DNA of 64,000 bases, from positions 76,198-140,197 of the forward strand of contig NZ_JAHRGL010000080.1 in the NCBI RefSeq assembly GCF_019097855.1, given 5' to 3'. Positions 35,657 through 44,139 of this stretch are shown here, in pieces. The notes under the pieces were generated by a model. That model ran no database searches. It was given only the letters and a program-made list of their open reading frames with translations, and had not been told where the DNA came from. Numbering within the stretch: position 1 is the first letter of the stretch; each line of letters starts with the position of its first letter. This stretch comes from Geopseudomonas aromaticivorans (GTDB lineage Bacteria > Pseudomonadota > Gammaproteobacteria > Pseudomonadales > Pseudomonadaceae). Position numbers and translations under genes: made by a program.

Positions 35657-37122
35657 GCAAGCTGAAGATTCTGTTCGCCACCTCCGAAATGGCCCCCTGG
35701 GTCAAGACCGGTGGCCTGGGCGACGTCTGCGCCGCCCTGCCCGCTGCCCTGCGCCAGGCAGGGCAGGACATCCGCGTGCTGCTGCCTCATTACCCGGCGC
35801 TGCAGGCGGCCTTTCCCGCCGCCCTGCCGGTAGCCGAGTTGCCTTCGCTGGCCCCGGCGCTGCCAGCCGCGCGCCTGCTCGCGGCCGAAGCGGCCGGACT
35901 GCCACTGCTGCTGCTCGACTGCCCGGAAATCTACGCCAACCCGGGCAATCCCTATCTCGACAGCTATGGCGATGACCGCTACGACAACCCGATCCGCTTC
36001 GGCCTCCTCGCCCGCGTCGCGGCGCTGCTCGGGCAGGCGCATTCGCCCATCGGCTGGCAAGCCGACGTCGTGCATGCCAACGACTGGCAAAGCGCGCTGG
36101 CCGCGGCCTACCTGCACTACGAAGGCGGCGCCGCCAGCGTGGTCACCGTGCACAACATCGCCTTCCAGGGCTGCTTCGCGCACGGCTACCTCGCCGGCCT
36201 CGGTCTGCCCAGGCACGCCTGGCGCTTCGATGGGGTCGAATATCACGGGCAGCTGTCGTTCCTGAAGGCGGGGCTGCAATTCGCCTCGCAGATCACCACG
36301 GTCAGCCCGACCTACGCCCGGGAAATCCAGGACGAGCAGTTCGGCTACGGCCTCGCGCCGCTGCTGCGTTACCGCGCCGCGTCCCTGCGCGGCATCCTCA
36401 ATGGCATCGATACCCTGCTCTGGAACCCGGCGAGCGACCACGCCCTGGCCCACCCCTACAGCGCCCGCCAGCTGGCCGGCAAGCAGCAGAACAAGGCGGC
36501 GCTGCAGCAGGAAATGGGCCTCGAGGTGAGCGCCGAGCAGCCGCTGTTCGGCGTGATCAGTCGCATGACCGAACAGAAAGGCCTCGACCTGCTGCTCGCC
36601 ATCGCCGATGGTCTGGCCGAACTGCCGGCGCAACTGGTCGTGCTCGGCAGCGGCGACGCAGCGCTCGAAGCCGGCTTTCTCGCCCTGGCCGCACGCCATC
36701 CGGGGCGCATTGCGGTGAAGCTCTGCTTCGACGAAGGGCTGGCGCACCGCATCGAGGCCGGCGCCGACAGCTTCCTGATGCCCTCGCGCTTCGAGCCCTG
36801 CGGTCTCAACCAGATGTACAGCCTGCACTACGGCACCCCGCCCGTGGTGCACGCCACCGGCGGCCTTGCCGATACGGTCGTCGATGTCGGCGAGGCGACG
36901 CTGGCCAACCGCACGGCCAACGGCTTCGTTATTGCCGAGGCCACGGCGCCCGCACTCTGGGCTGCCATGCAGCGGGTCTGCCGTAGCTGGCAGGATCGGC
37001 GCCTGTGGCAACAGATCCAGCACAACGGCATGCAGCGGGATTTCTCGTGGAGTCAGGCGGCGCGGGACTACCTCGAGCTCTATCGTGACGCCCTGCATGC
37101 GCCCAGGGTGGCTACGGGCTGA
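35653..37122 (+). CDS. glgA: Glycogen synthase (ADP-glucose)
   Basis: A 489-residue GT5 glycogen synthase. It transfers glucose from ADP-glucose to growing alpha-1,4 chains. Motifs: KTGGLGDVCAALPAAL (ADP-glucose binding KxGGL), VHANDWQSALAAAYL, TVHNIAFQG, ISRMTEQKGLDLLL, and the acidic retaining GT motif PSRFEPCGLNQMYSLHYGT. The start ATG at 35653 lies within the glgP stop (ATGA). Being last in the operon, it completes a synthesis and breakdown set with GlgC, GlgB and GlgP. Confidence 0.95.
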   Translation: MSKLKILFATSEMAPWVKTGGLGDVCAALPAALRQAGQDIRVLLPHYPALQAAFPAALPVAELPSLAPALPAARLLAAEAAGLPLLLLDCPEIYANPGNPYLDSYGDDRYDNPIRFGLLARVAALLGQAHSPIGWQADVVHANDWQSALAAAYLHYEGGAASVVTVHNIAFQGCFAHGYLAGLGLPRHAWRFDGVEYHGQLSFLKAGLQFASQITTVSPTYAREIQDEQFGYGLAPLLRYRAASLRGILNGIDTLLWNPASDHALAHPYSARQLAGKQQNKAALQQEMGLEVSAEQPLFGVISRMTEQKGLDLLLAIADGLAELPAQLVVLGSGDAALEAGFLALAARHPGRIAVKLCFDEGLAHRIEAGADSFLMPSRFEPCGLNQMYSLHYGTPPVVHATGGLADTVVDVGEATLANRTANGFVIAEATAPALWAAMQRVCRSWQDRRLWQQIQHNGMQRDFSWSQAARDYLELYRDALHAPRVATG

Positions 37123-37168
37123 ACGCCCCTCGCCCTCACGGAGAGCCTGCCGCGGCAATACCCAGCCG

Positions 37169-37393
37169 TCAGTTGACGCCGATCTGGATCGCCCCGGTCA
37201 GCAATCCGGCAAACAGAAAGTTGGCCGCCAGCCCGGTCAGGGCCAGGGCGACGCCCCCCATCCAGATGCCCAAGGCGATCTGCACGGCCAGGTTCTTCTC
37301 CCGCTGCGGCTTGCCGCTGCTACGACGGGGCGCCGTGTCCTCGTCGAAATAACTGTCGCGATCGGCACGAATGCCGCTGAAATCGTCTCTCAT
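37169..37393 (-). CDS. Small membrane protein of unknown function
   Basis: A 74-residue protein: a charged N-terminal half (MRDDFSGIRADRDSYFDE, then RRSSGKPQREKN) followed by two hydrophobic helices (VQIALGIWMGGVALALTG and LAANFLFAGLLTGAIQI). AGGAG stands seven bases before the ATG at 37393. I do not recognise a family. It lies between glgA and the recombinase gene, convergent with glgA. Confidence 0.6.
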   Translation of the reverse strand: MRDDFSGIRADRDSYFDEDTAPRRSSGKPQREKNLAVQIALGIWMGGVALALTGLAANFLFAGLLTGAIQIGVN

Positions 37394-37525
37394 CGTTGCT
37401 CCTGAACAAGATTGTAGGAATTGGCATGGGGCGTTGCTTCGCTCAGAGCTTGCCTGCACTGAAAGCGGCATCAACTGAGACCGCCAGCACCGCGCTAGCG
37501 TTCGGTTACGAGCGGCACAGCAGGC

Positions 37526-38500
37526 TCAGTCCGCATGCTCCAGGCGTCCCTGCTCGGCCATCAATGGCAAGGCCGCTGCGTCCTGCAGGGCCAGACCGCC
37601 GAAGGACGCCGTCGAGTCGACGTAACGCAGCGCCGACTTCATGTCCTTCCAGCCGACGTAGGTCATCAGCGCCTTGAGATCCCAGCCGCTGGCGCTGGCC
37701 CAGGTGGCAAAGCCGCGGCGCAGCGAGTGGCTGCTGTACAGCTCCGCCGGCACATCGGCGCGGCTCAAGGCCTGGCGCAGCAGCGGAATGATGCTGTTGA
37801 TGTGCAGGCGTTCTTCGCCCAGATTCCCCCAGCGATCGACCCGGCGAAACACCGGGCCGCGAACCAGGCCTGCGCTGCCGATCCAGTCGACATAGGCCTG
37901 CACCGGACAGAGCTGCTTGAGCGCCGGCACCCGCCAGGTGGTGCCGAGGTTGTCCCGGTCGCCCTTGCTGCGCGGCAGATACAGGCTCATGTCCTGCCCC
38001 GGGCGCACCACGATATCTTCGACTTGCAGCCGACACAGTTCGTCACTGCGAAAGCCGCGCCAGAAGCCCAGCAGGATCAGCGCCGCATCCCGCCGGCAGC
38101 GCAGCAGGCGGCCCCGATCGCCCGTCTGCGCCGCCTGCGCGCCCTCGGCGTGCAACTGCTCGACCACCTGCTGCAGCTGGCGCAGCTGCAACGGCGCGGC
38201 CTGCTTTTCCCGCGCTGGGTGCAGGGCGCGGATGCCCTTCAAGGTCTGCCGCACCACGGGTGCCTTGGTAGGATCGGGGAAGCCCTGGCTGTTGTGCCAC
38301 TGGGCCAACGCCGACAGCCGCAGCTTGAGGGTGTTCAGCGACAGCTTGCCGGCATGGCTGGCCAGGTAGCGCGCCACGCTCTCGCTGGTCGCCGGCAGGA
38401 AGCCCCCCCACTCCACCTCGAAATGCTCGATGGCGGCGCGGTAGCTGCGCCGGGTGTTGTCGCGCGTGGCGGCCTGCAGGTAACGATCCAGCTCGTGCAT
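37526..38500 (-). CDS. Tyrosine site-specific recombinase (integrase)
   Basis: A 324-residue recombinase close to XerC/D in size. The N-terminal core-binding domain reads MHELDRYLQAATRDNTRRSY. The catalytic domain has Arg in LGFWRGFRSDELCRL, Lys in PRSKGDRDN, HSLRRGFATWA (His-x-x-Arg) and a Tyr in ALRYVDS. The sequence differs from canonical XerC/XerD. No excisionase or repeats were seen near it, so it is an orphan integrase, possibly a chromosomal relic of an element that inserted between the glycogen and phenylacetate genes. Confidence 0.92.
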   Translation of the reverse strand: MHELDRYLQAATRDNTRRSYRAAIEHFEVEWGGFLPATSESVARYLASHAGKLSLNTLKLRLSALAQWHNSQGFPDPTKAPVVRQTLKGIRALHPAREKQAAPLQLRQLQQVVEQLHAEGAQAAQTGDRGRLLRCRRDAALILLGFWRGFRSDELCRLQVEDIVVRPGQDMSLYLPRSKGDRDNLGTTWRVPALKQLCPVQAYVDWIGSAGLVRGPVFRRVDRWGNLGEERLHINSIIPLLRQALSRADVPAELYSSHSLRRGFATWASASGWDLKALMTYVGWKDMKSALRYVDSTASFGGLALQDAAALPLMAEQGRLEHAD

Positions 38501-38594
38501 ACGGATTTCCGCCAGTAGTCACCTTGGGCGCGGAGCTTCTCGACCGCGCAGCTTGTATTGCTGGCCAGCGCAACGCGCCGGCCCTCCAGATCCG

Positions 38595-39530
38595 TCATTC
38601 GCGGGCCGGGGCCAGCCCACCGAAACGTTGCTGGAAACTCTCGCTGGCCTCGGGAAGTGGGCCATCGGCGGTTTCCAGAACCCGGCCGAGCCACCGCTCG
38701 GCCGGCACGCAGAGCAACCGGTAGATGTTGCGGCACAGCTGCCTGGCCGCCCGCCCTTCCCAGTCGCCGGGGAGCAGCTCTTCGGGCAACTGTGGGTCGC
38801 GCAGCAGCAACTTGCGGTATTCATGGATCAGCAGGGTGCGAGCGAGGAAGCACTCCTGCGGATCGCGCTGCTCATGCTCGCGCAGCGCCTTCCACAGCGG
38901 GCGGAACAACTGGATGAACTGGCGGTAGCGCTCGCCGAGGTCGTCGATCTTCCAGCTCTCCCTGACCTGCAGATGCAGCGCGCGGGAAGCCGAGACATCC
39001 TGGGCGGTGGTCTCGAACAGGAGGGTGTCGTCCAGCGCCTCCAGCTCCTGCAAGGTCGCGATCAGGTCAGCCCGGTCGCAATGGGGGCTGGCCAGCACGG
39101 TCGGAGCCAGCGCGCCGAAGCCCTGCCACTCAAGCTCCTCGCGGACCTGCTTGCGCTTGTCCGCCGCCAGCTGCGACAGCACCGCCAGGCACCAGCTGCC
39201 GTCCCAGGCCGGCACGCTGCTGCTGTAGATGCGCTTGAAGGCCTTCTCGAAGCGCCGGCGGCCGCCATCAGTCAGGCTGTAGTAGCTGCGCCGGCCGACC
39301 TTTTCAGCCTTCAACCAGCCGTCCTGGGTCAGACGGAACACCGAGGTGCGGATCAGCCGCTGGTTGATGCCCACGGGTTCGAGCAGCCGGATCAGGCTGC
39401 CCAGCCACACCGCACCGCCATGGGGCTCGATGGCGTCGCCATAGACGGTGACGATCAGCGAGCTGGCGCGAATCGGCGTCTGTTCCTGAAAGCGCTGGAT
39501 CAGGCTGGCCAGGGGAGCGAGCGAAGTCAT
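38595..39530 (-). CDS. paaX: Phenylacetate degradation repressor PaaX
   Basis: A 311-residue PaaX, a GntR-like repressor that senses phenylacetyl-CoA. The N-terminal winged helix (SLIVTVYGDAIEPHGGAVWLG, split at the middle; LIRTSVFRLTQDGWLKAEKVGRRSYYSLT) and the characteristic WDGSWCLAVLSQL stretch are present, and the length is normal for the family. The ATG at 39530 (MTSLAPLASL) is chosen; the open frame continues far upstream through unrelated sequence. It is divergent from paaG, and a candidate operator for it lies ahead of paaA. Confidence 0.92.
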   Translation of the reverse strand: MTSLAPLASLIQRFQEQTPIRASSLIVTVYGDAIEPHGGAVWLGSLIRLLEPVGINQRLIRTSVFRLTQDGWLKAEKVGRRSYYSLTDGGRRRFEKAFKRIYSSSVPAWDGSWCLAVLSQLAADKRKQVREELEWQGFGALAPTVLASPHCDRADLIATLQELEALDDTLLFETTAQDVSASRALHLQVRESWKIDDLGERYRQFIQLFRPLWKALREHEQRDPQECFLARTLLIHEYRKLLLRDPQLPEELLPGDWEGRAARQLCRNIYRLLCVPAERWLGRVLETADGPLPEASESFQQRFGGLAPARE

Positions 39531-39822
39531 GGACGCTGGGAATGACCGAAAAGCGCAACTATACAGAGAGACTGCGGCGCACGGCCACCCGACGGGGCGG
39601 GCAAGCGAGGTCGCATGGCCTCCAGCGCCGCGCGGCAGCGCTGGACGAACTCCCGGCACTCTCGGCTGCCGGCTTGCGCGCCGTGCAGAAGATGCGCAAG
39701 AGCCGCCGAACGGTACTTGAATGAGAAGAGTGGCAAGGCTGGCGCCGCGAGGTCCGCCCGCCCCAGCCAGAACCTCCCGGGTCGCCCGGCGCCCCTCCTC
39801 TAACAAGAGCGAGAACGTCCCC

Positions 39823-40614
39823 ATGAGCTTCGAACACATCCTCTTCACCCTCGAGCAAGGCGTTGCCACCCTGACCCTCAACCGCCCCGAGCAGCTCAAC
39901 AGCTTCACTGCGGCGATGCACCAGGAAGTCCGCGAGGCCCTCAAGCAGGTGCGCCAGAATGCCGAAGTGCGCTGCCTGCTGATCACCGGCGCCGGCCGCG
40001 GCTTCTGCGCCGGGCAAGACCTGGGCGACCGCAACGTGGCGCCGGGCGCTACCGCCCCGGACCTGGGCGAGTCGATCGAGAACAACTACAACCCGCTGAT
40101 CCGCAGCCTGCGCGACCTGCCGCTGCCGGTGATCTGCGCGGTCAACGGCGTGGCCGCCGGCGCCGGCGCCAACATCGCCCTGGCCTGCGACATCGTTCTC
40201 GCTGCGAAGTCGGCCAGCTTTATCCAGGCATTCTGCAAGCTTGGCCTGGTGCCGGACTCCGGCGGCACCTGGACCCTGCCGCGCGCGGTCGGCATGGCCC
40301 GCGCCAGGGCCCTCGCCCTGCTCGGCGAGCGCCTGAGCGCCGAACAGGCCGAGCAGTGGGGGATGATCTGGCGCTGCGTCGACGACACCGCCCTGCACGA
40401 CGAGGCCCTCAAGCTGGCCCGCCAGCTGGCCACCCAGCCGACCTACGGCCTGGCCCTGATCAAGCGCGCGCTGAATGCCAGCGCCAGCAACAGCTTCGAC
40501 GAGCAGCTCGACCTCGAGCGCGATCTGCAGCGCCTGGCCGGGCGCAGCGAAGACTACCGTGAAGGCGTCAGCGCCTTCATGGCCAAGCGCACCCCCGAAT
40601 TCAAGGGCCGTTGA
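39823..40614 (+). CDS. paaG: 1,2-epoxyphenylacetyl-CoA isomerase
   Basis: A 263-residue crotonase-family enzyme, colinear with E. coli PaaG: TLTLNRPEQLNSFTAAMH, CLLITGAGRGFCAGQDLGDRN, the oxyanion-hole loop CAVNGVAAGAGANIALACD, KLGLVPDSGGTW and the ending RSEDYREGVSAFMAKR. It converts the ring epoxide of phenylacetyl-CoA into the oxepin-CoA. The start at 39823 is fixed by family alignment; the ribosome site is weak (GAGCGAGAA) and an upstream in-frame extension is Arg/Pro-rich noise. Neighbours: paaX divergent, then a very short frame and paaI. Confidence 0.94.
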   Translation: MSFEHILFTLEQGVATLTLNRPEQLNSFTAAMHQEVREALKQVRQNAEVRCLLITGAGRGFCAGQDLGDRNVAPGATAPDLGESIENNYNPLIRSLRDLPLPVICAVNGVAAGAGANIALACDIVLAAKSASFIQAFCKLGLVPDSGGTWTLPRAVGMARARALALLGERLSAEQAEQWGMIWRCVDDTALHDEALKLARQLATQPTYGLALIKRALNASASNSFDEQLDLERDLQRLAGRSEDYREGVSAFMAKRTPEFKGR

Positions 40615-40615
40615 G

Positions 40616-40702
40616 ATGAGCGCACTCGCTAAACAAGCCACCGGCGCGATGATCGACGCGCTCGACCACCTGCGCTGCACCGGAGGGCGTTTCCATGGCT
40701 GA
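40616..40702 (+). pseudogene. 28-codon frame in the paaH position, possible deletion scar
   Basis: One base after the paaG stop, an ATG opens 28 codons (MSALAKQATGAMIDALDHL and a few more) that end inside the paaI start. In many paa clusters the gene between paaG and paaI is paaH, a 3-hydroxyacyl-CoA dehydrogenase starting with a short Ala/Ser leader before VAVIGAG. No dehydrogenase motif remains. I infer an in-place deletion of paaH that kept the first codons and the paaI ribosome site (GGAGG), but a chance leader peptide is possible. Confidence 0.3.
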
Positions 40703-41171
40703 GCACGACAATGACCAACTGCCGCCCCAGGAGCTGGCCGAGGCCTGCGCCGCCGCCATGTACGAGCGCGACCTGGCCGTGCGCCATCTCGGCATCCAGG
40801 TGCTGCGCATGGCGCCGGGCGAGGCCGACCTGCAGATGACCATCAGCGAGACCATGATCCAGGGCCATGCCAACTGCCACGGCGGCTACCTGTTCACCCT
40901 CGCCGACTCGGCGTTCGCCTATGCCTGCAACAGCTACGACGAGGTCTGCGTGGCGCTCGGCTGCAGCATCGACTACATCGCTCCCGGCCGCCTCGGCGAC
41001 CTGCTTACCGCGCGCGCCACCCAGGTCAGCCGCAGCGGTCGCACCGGCAACTACGACGTGCGCATCGAGAACCAACATGGCCAGCTGATCGCCGTGTTCC
41101 ACGGCAAGTCCTACAAGATCCGCGGCAGCGTCCGCCAGCAGGAGAATCAGGCTCGAGACAAAGGCGTTTGA
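40695..41171 (+). CDS. paaI: Hydroxyphenylacetyl-CoA thioesterase PaaI
   Basis: A 158-residue hot-dog fold thioesterase. PaaI hydrolyses stalled aryl-CoA intermediates to release CoA. Family stretches: MYERDLAVRHLGIQVL, MIQGHANCHGGYLFTLADSAFAYACNS in two parts (with the catalytic Asp in LADSAFA), and YIAPGRLGDLLTARA. GGAGG precedes the ATG. The C-terminus is slightly long (QQENQARDKGV). Confidence 0.93.
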   Translation: MAEHDNDQLPPQELAEACAAAMYERDLAVRHLGIQVLRMAPGEADLQMTISETMIQGHANCHGGYLFTLADSAFAYACNSYDEVCVALGCSIDYIAPGRLGDLLTARATQVSRSGRTGNYDVRIENQHGQLIAVFHGKSYKIRGSVRQQENQARDKGV

Positions 41172-41296
41172 AGACAGTCATTGGTCATAGGCGGAAGACG
41201 AGAGCCTCGACCCCTGTACGCAGGGGGCATCACATCAGCCAGCAGACTCTGCAACCCCGCGCGCGCATCGCAAAATCGAACAAAGTGACACCGCAT

Positions 41297-41311
41297 TGAT
41301 TTGTCTAATCA
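41297..41311. promoter_or_regulatory. Candidate PaaX operator ahead of paaA
   Basis: TGATT, TGTCT, AATCA forms a perfect inverted repeat of 5 bases with a 5-base spacer. PaaX operators of E. coli and pseudomonads contain TGATTC-type half-sites at paaA promoters. The region from about 41270 to 41340 is AT-rich and lies 65 bases before paaA, a normal promoter position. Confidence 0.5.
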
Positions 41312-41375
41312 TTATTTGTGTGTCATATAAAGATGCAGGGCGCTCGGTGCAACCAAGGCCGGAGAAATCCAGAAC

Positions 41376-42368
41376 ATGTACGCACAACTGGTCGAAACCG
41401 GAGTCAAGCGCGTCAAGGATCTCGCAGAGATGACTCCCGAGGAGCGCGCCTTCCAGGAGCGCATCGATGCCGAGATCAAGATCGAGCCGAAGAACTGGAT
41501 GCCGGACGCCTATCGGCAGACCCTGATCCGCCAGATCTCCCAGCACGCCCACTCGGAGATCGTCGGCATGCTGCCGGAAGGCAACTGGCTCACTCGCGCG
41601 CCGACCCTCAAGCGCAAGCTGCAGCTGATGGCCAAGATCCAGGACGAGGCCGGCCACGGCATGTACCTGTACAGCGCCATGGAAACCCTCGGCGCCGACC
41701 GCGACACGGAGATCGCCAAGCTGCACTCGGGCCGCGCCAAGTACTCGAGCATCTTCAACTACCCGACGCTGAACTGGGCCGACATGGGCGCGGTGGGCTG
41801 GCTGGTGGATGGCGCCGCCATCGTCAACCAGGTGGTGCTGCAGCGCACCTCCTACGGCCCCTATGCGCGGGCGATGATCCGCATCTGCAAGGAAGAGAGC
41901 TTCCACCAGCGCCAGGGCTACGAAATCCTCCTGACCATGATGCGCCACGGTACCCAGGCGCAGCAGGACATGGTCCAGGACGCCATCAACCGCCTGTGGT
42001 GGCCGGCGCTGATGATGTTCGGCCCGAGCGACGCCGACTCGCCCAACAGCGCGCAGTCGCTGGCCTGGAAGATCAAGCGCATGGGCAACGACGAGCTGCG
42101 CCAGCGCTTCATCGACCAGACCGTGCCGCAACTGGAATTCCTCGGCTGCACCGCTCCCGACCCGGACCTCAAGTGGAGCGCCGCGCGCGGCCACTACGAC
42201 TTCGGCCAGATCGACTGGCAGGAGTTCTACGAGGTACTCAAGGGCAACGGCCCATGCAATCGCGAACGCATCACCACGCGGCGCAAGGCGCTCGAGGATG
42301 GCCAGTGGGTCCGCGAAGCCGCTGTCGCCCATGCCGCCAAACGCCAGCAAAAACAGAGCACTGCCTGA
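41376..42368 (+). CDS. paaA: Phenylacetyl-CoA epoxidase, catalytic subunit PaaA
   Basis: A 330-residue di-iron subunit of the multicomponent ring 1,2-phenylacetyl-CoA epoxidase. Motifs include the helix with [12 protein letters not shown], the [15 protein letters not shown] helix (Glu and His ligands) and [10 protein letters not shown]. It is the first gene of paaABCD. GGAG lies 12 bases upstream of the ATG. The matching reductase gene paaE does not follow paaD, so electrons must come from a PaaE encoded elsewhere. Confidence 0.95.
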   Translation: MYAQLVETGVKRVKDLAEMTPEERAFQERIDAEIKIEPKNWMPDAYRQTLIRQISQHAHSEIVGMLPEGNWLTRAPTLKRKLQLMAKIQDEAGHGMYLYSAMETLGADRDTEIAKLHSGRAKYSSIFNYPTLNWADMGAVGWLVDGAAIVNQVVLQRTSYGPYARAMIRICKEESFHQRQGYEILLTMMRHGTQAQQDMVQDAINRLWWPALMMFGPSDADSPNSAQSLAWKIKRMGNDELRQRFIDQTVPQLEFLGCTAPDPDLKWSAARGHYDFGQIDWQEFYEVLKGNGPCNRERITTRRKALEDGQWVREAAVAHAAKRQQKQSTA

Positions 42369-42407
42369 ACGGCGCCTGAATCGCGCATAAACCGGAGTAC
42401 CCCAGCC

Positions 42408-42689
42408 ATGTCCGAATGGGTCCTTTTCGAAGTCTTCGTCCGCTCCAAGCACGGCCTCAACCACAAGCACGTCGGCAGCGTGCACGCCGCCGATGCGCAG
42501 ATGGCCCTGGAAAATGCCCGCGACCTGTACACCCGCCGCAACGAAGGAGTGAGCATCTGGGTGGTGCCGTCGGCACAGATCACCGCCACCGCCGGCGACG
42601 AGCAAGAGCCGTTCTTCGACCCGTCGCAGGACAAGGTCTACCGGCACGCCAGCTTCTACGAGTTGCCCGACGAAGTCGGTCACATGTGA
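42408..42689 (+). CDS. paaB: Phenylacetyl-CoA epoxidase subunit PaaB
   Basis: A 93-residue PaaB. It bridges PaaAC heterodimers in the epoxidase complex and has no metal site of its own. Family stretches: WVLFEVFVRSKHGLNHKHVGS and DLYTRRNEGVSIWVVPS, ending DKVYRHASFYELPDEVGHM (split here). The length agrees with E. coli PaaB (95). Confidence 0.95.
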   Translation: MSEWVLFEVFVRSKHGLNHKHVGSVHAADAQMALENARDLYTRRNEGVSIWVVPSAQITATAGDEQEPFFDPSQDKVYRHASFYELPDEVGHM

Positions 42690-42700
42690 GGACGCCGGTC

Positions 42701-43465
42701 ATGACGGACCACCACCAGGACCTGAGCGAATACCTGCTGCGCCTGGCCGACAACGCCATGATCAGCGGCCAGCGCCTGTGCCAATGGTGCGGCCATGCCC
42801 CGGCGCTGGAAGAGGAAATGGCGCTGCTCAACGTCGGCCTCGACCTTTTCGGCCAGGCGCGCAACTGGTACGAGTACGCGGCCGAGCTGCTGGCCGACGG
42901 CCGCGACGCCGACCAGCTGGCCTTCCGCCGCGACGAGCGCGCCTTTCGCAACACCCTGCTGGTCGAGCAGCCCAACGGCGACTACGCGGTGACCACCGCC
43001 AAGCTGTTCCTGTTCGATGCCTGGCACTTCCACACCCTGAGCGCGCTGAGCGCCTCCAGCGACGCACGCATCGCCGCCATCGCCGCCAAGGGCCTCAAGG
43101 AAGTCACCTACCACCTGCGCCGATCCGGTGAATGGATCGAGCGTCTGGGTGACGGCACCGAGGAAAGCCACCGGCGCATGCTCGCCGCCAACGACGAATT
43201 GTGGCGCTTCACCGGCGACCTGCTGGCCGGCGACGAGATCCAGCAGCGCCTGGCCAGAACTGGCATCGCCGCCGACAGCGCGGTCGTGGCCGCCGCCTGG
43301 CAGGCGACCGTCGAGCAGCTGTTCGAGCGCGCCAGCCTGCCGGTACCGCCGCCAGCCAACTACCTCTACCTGGACGGCAAACAGGGCCTGCACACCGAGC
43401 ACCTGGGCATCCTGCTGGCGGAGATGCAGTTCCTGCAGCGCGCCTACCCGGACGCGACCTGGTAA
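42701..43465 (+). CDS. paaC: Phenylacetyl-CoA epoxidase structural subunit PaaC
   Basis: A 254-residue PaaC, the ferritin-like partner that lacks a working di-iron centre and holds PaaA. It begins DLSEYLLRLADNAMISGQRL, has NVGLDLFGQARNWYEYAAEL and FLFDAWHFHTLSALS, and ends in a region (LHTEHLGILLAEMQFLQRAY) common to the family. The ATG at 42701 is 11 bases after paaB, and an earlier open frame overlaps paaB in the wrong phase. Confidence 0.94.
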   Translation: MTDHHQDLSEYLLRLADNAMISGQRLCQWCGHAPALEEEMALLNVGLDLFGQARNWYEYAAELLADGRDADQLAFRRDERAFRNTLLVEQPNGDYAVTTAKLFLFDAWHFHTLSALSASSDARIAAIAAKGLKEVTYHLRRSGEWIERLGDGTEESHRRMLAANDELWRFTGDLLAGDEIQQRLARTGIAADSAVVAAAWQATVEQLFERASLPVPPPANYLYLDGKQGLHTEHLGILLAEMQFLQRAYPDATW

Positions 43466-43499
43466 GCCCGGCCGTTAACCGACAGCAACCGGAGGAGCC

Positions 43500-44099
43500 A
43501 TGAGCAAAGCATCCGAGCTCGACGCCCTGTTCGGCGGCAGTCCGGTCGCCGGCATGGTCAGCAGCGAGCAGTCCGCCGGCCTGATCGCCTCCGACGGCGG
43601 CGCCCGCGAGGCGGACGAGTCCGACCTGCCGCGCGCCTGGCAGGTGCTGGAACAGGTGATGGACCCGGAGGTACCGGTGGTCAGCGTGGTCGACCTCGGC
43701 ATCATCCGCGAGATCAGTTGGGTCGATGGCCACCTGCGGGTGGCTATCACCCCGACCTATTCCGGTTGCCCGGCCACCGAATTGATCGAAAGCGAGATCG
43801 CCAAGGCGCTGGAACGCGCGGGCTTCCGCGCCCCGCGCCTGGAGCGCCGGCTGGCGCCGGCGTGGACCACCGACTGGATCAGCGCGCAGGGCCGCGAGCG
43901 CTTGCGCGCCTTCGGCATCGCCCCGCCGGCCGGCAGCACCAGCAAGCGCAGCCTGCTCGGCGAGAAGGACGCGATCTGCTGCCCGCACTGCGGCAGCCAC
44001 GACACCGAGGTGGTCAGCCAGTTCGGCTCCACCGCCTGCAAGGCCCTGTACCGTTGCCGCGCCTGCCTAGAGCCCTTCGACTATTTCAAGTGCATCTGA
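43500..44099 (+). CDS. paaD: Phenylacetate pathway Fe-S maturation protein PaaD
   Basis: A 199-residue PaaD: N-terminal DUF59/MIP18 domain (AWQVLEQVMDPEVPVVSVVDLG, split; SGCPATELIESEI) and a C-terminal zinc-ribbon-like end with CPHCGSHD and CRACLEPFDYFKCI. PaaD helps mature the iron-sulfur protein of the epoxidase system. GGAGG six bases before the ATG supports this start, although the N-terminal 45 residues are an extra leader relative to E. coli PaaD. It is the last paa gene here. Confidence 0.93.
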   Translation: MSKASELDALFGGSPVAGMVSSEQSAGLIASDGGAREADESDLPRAWQVLEQVMDPEVPVVSVVDLGIIREISWVDGHLRVAITPTYSGCPATELIESEIAKALERAGFRAPRLERRLAPAWTTDWISAQGRERLRAFGIAPPAGSTSKRSLLGEKDAICCPHCGSHDTEVVSQFGSTACKALYRCRACLEPFDYFKCI

Positions 44100-44139
44100 C
44101 TAGAAGCGGCAACCGGCTTTCTGCATTCAAACCGGCCTC

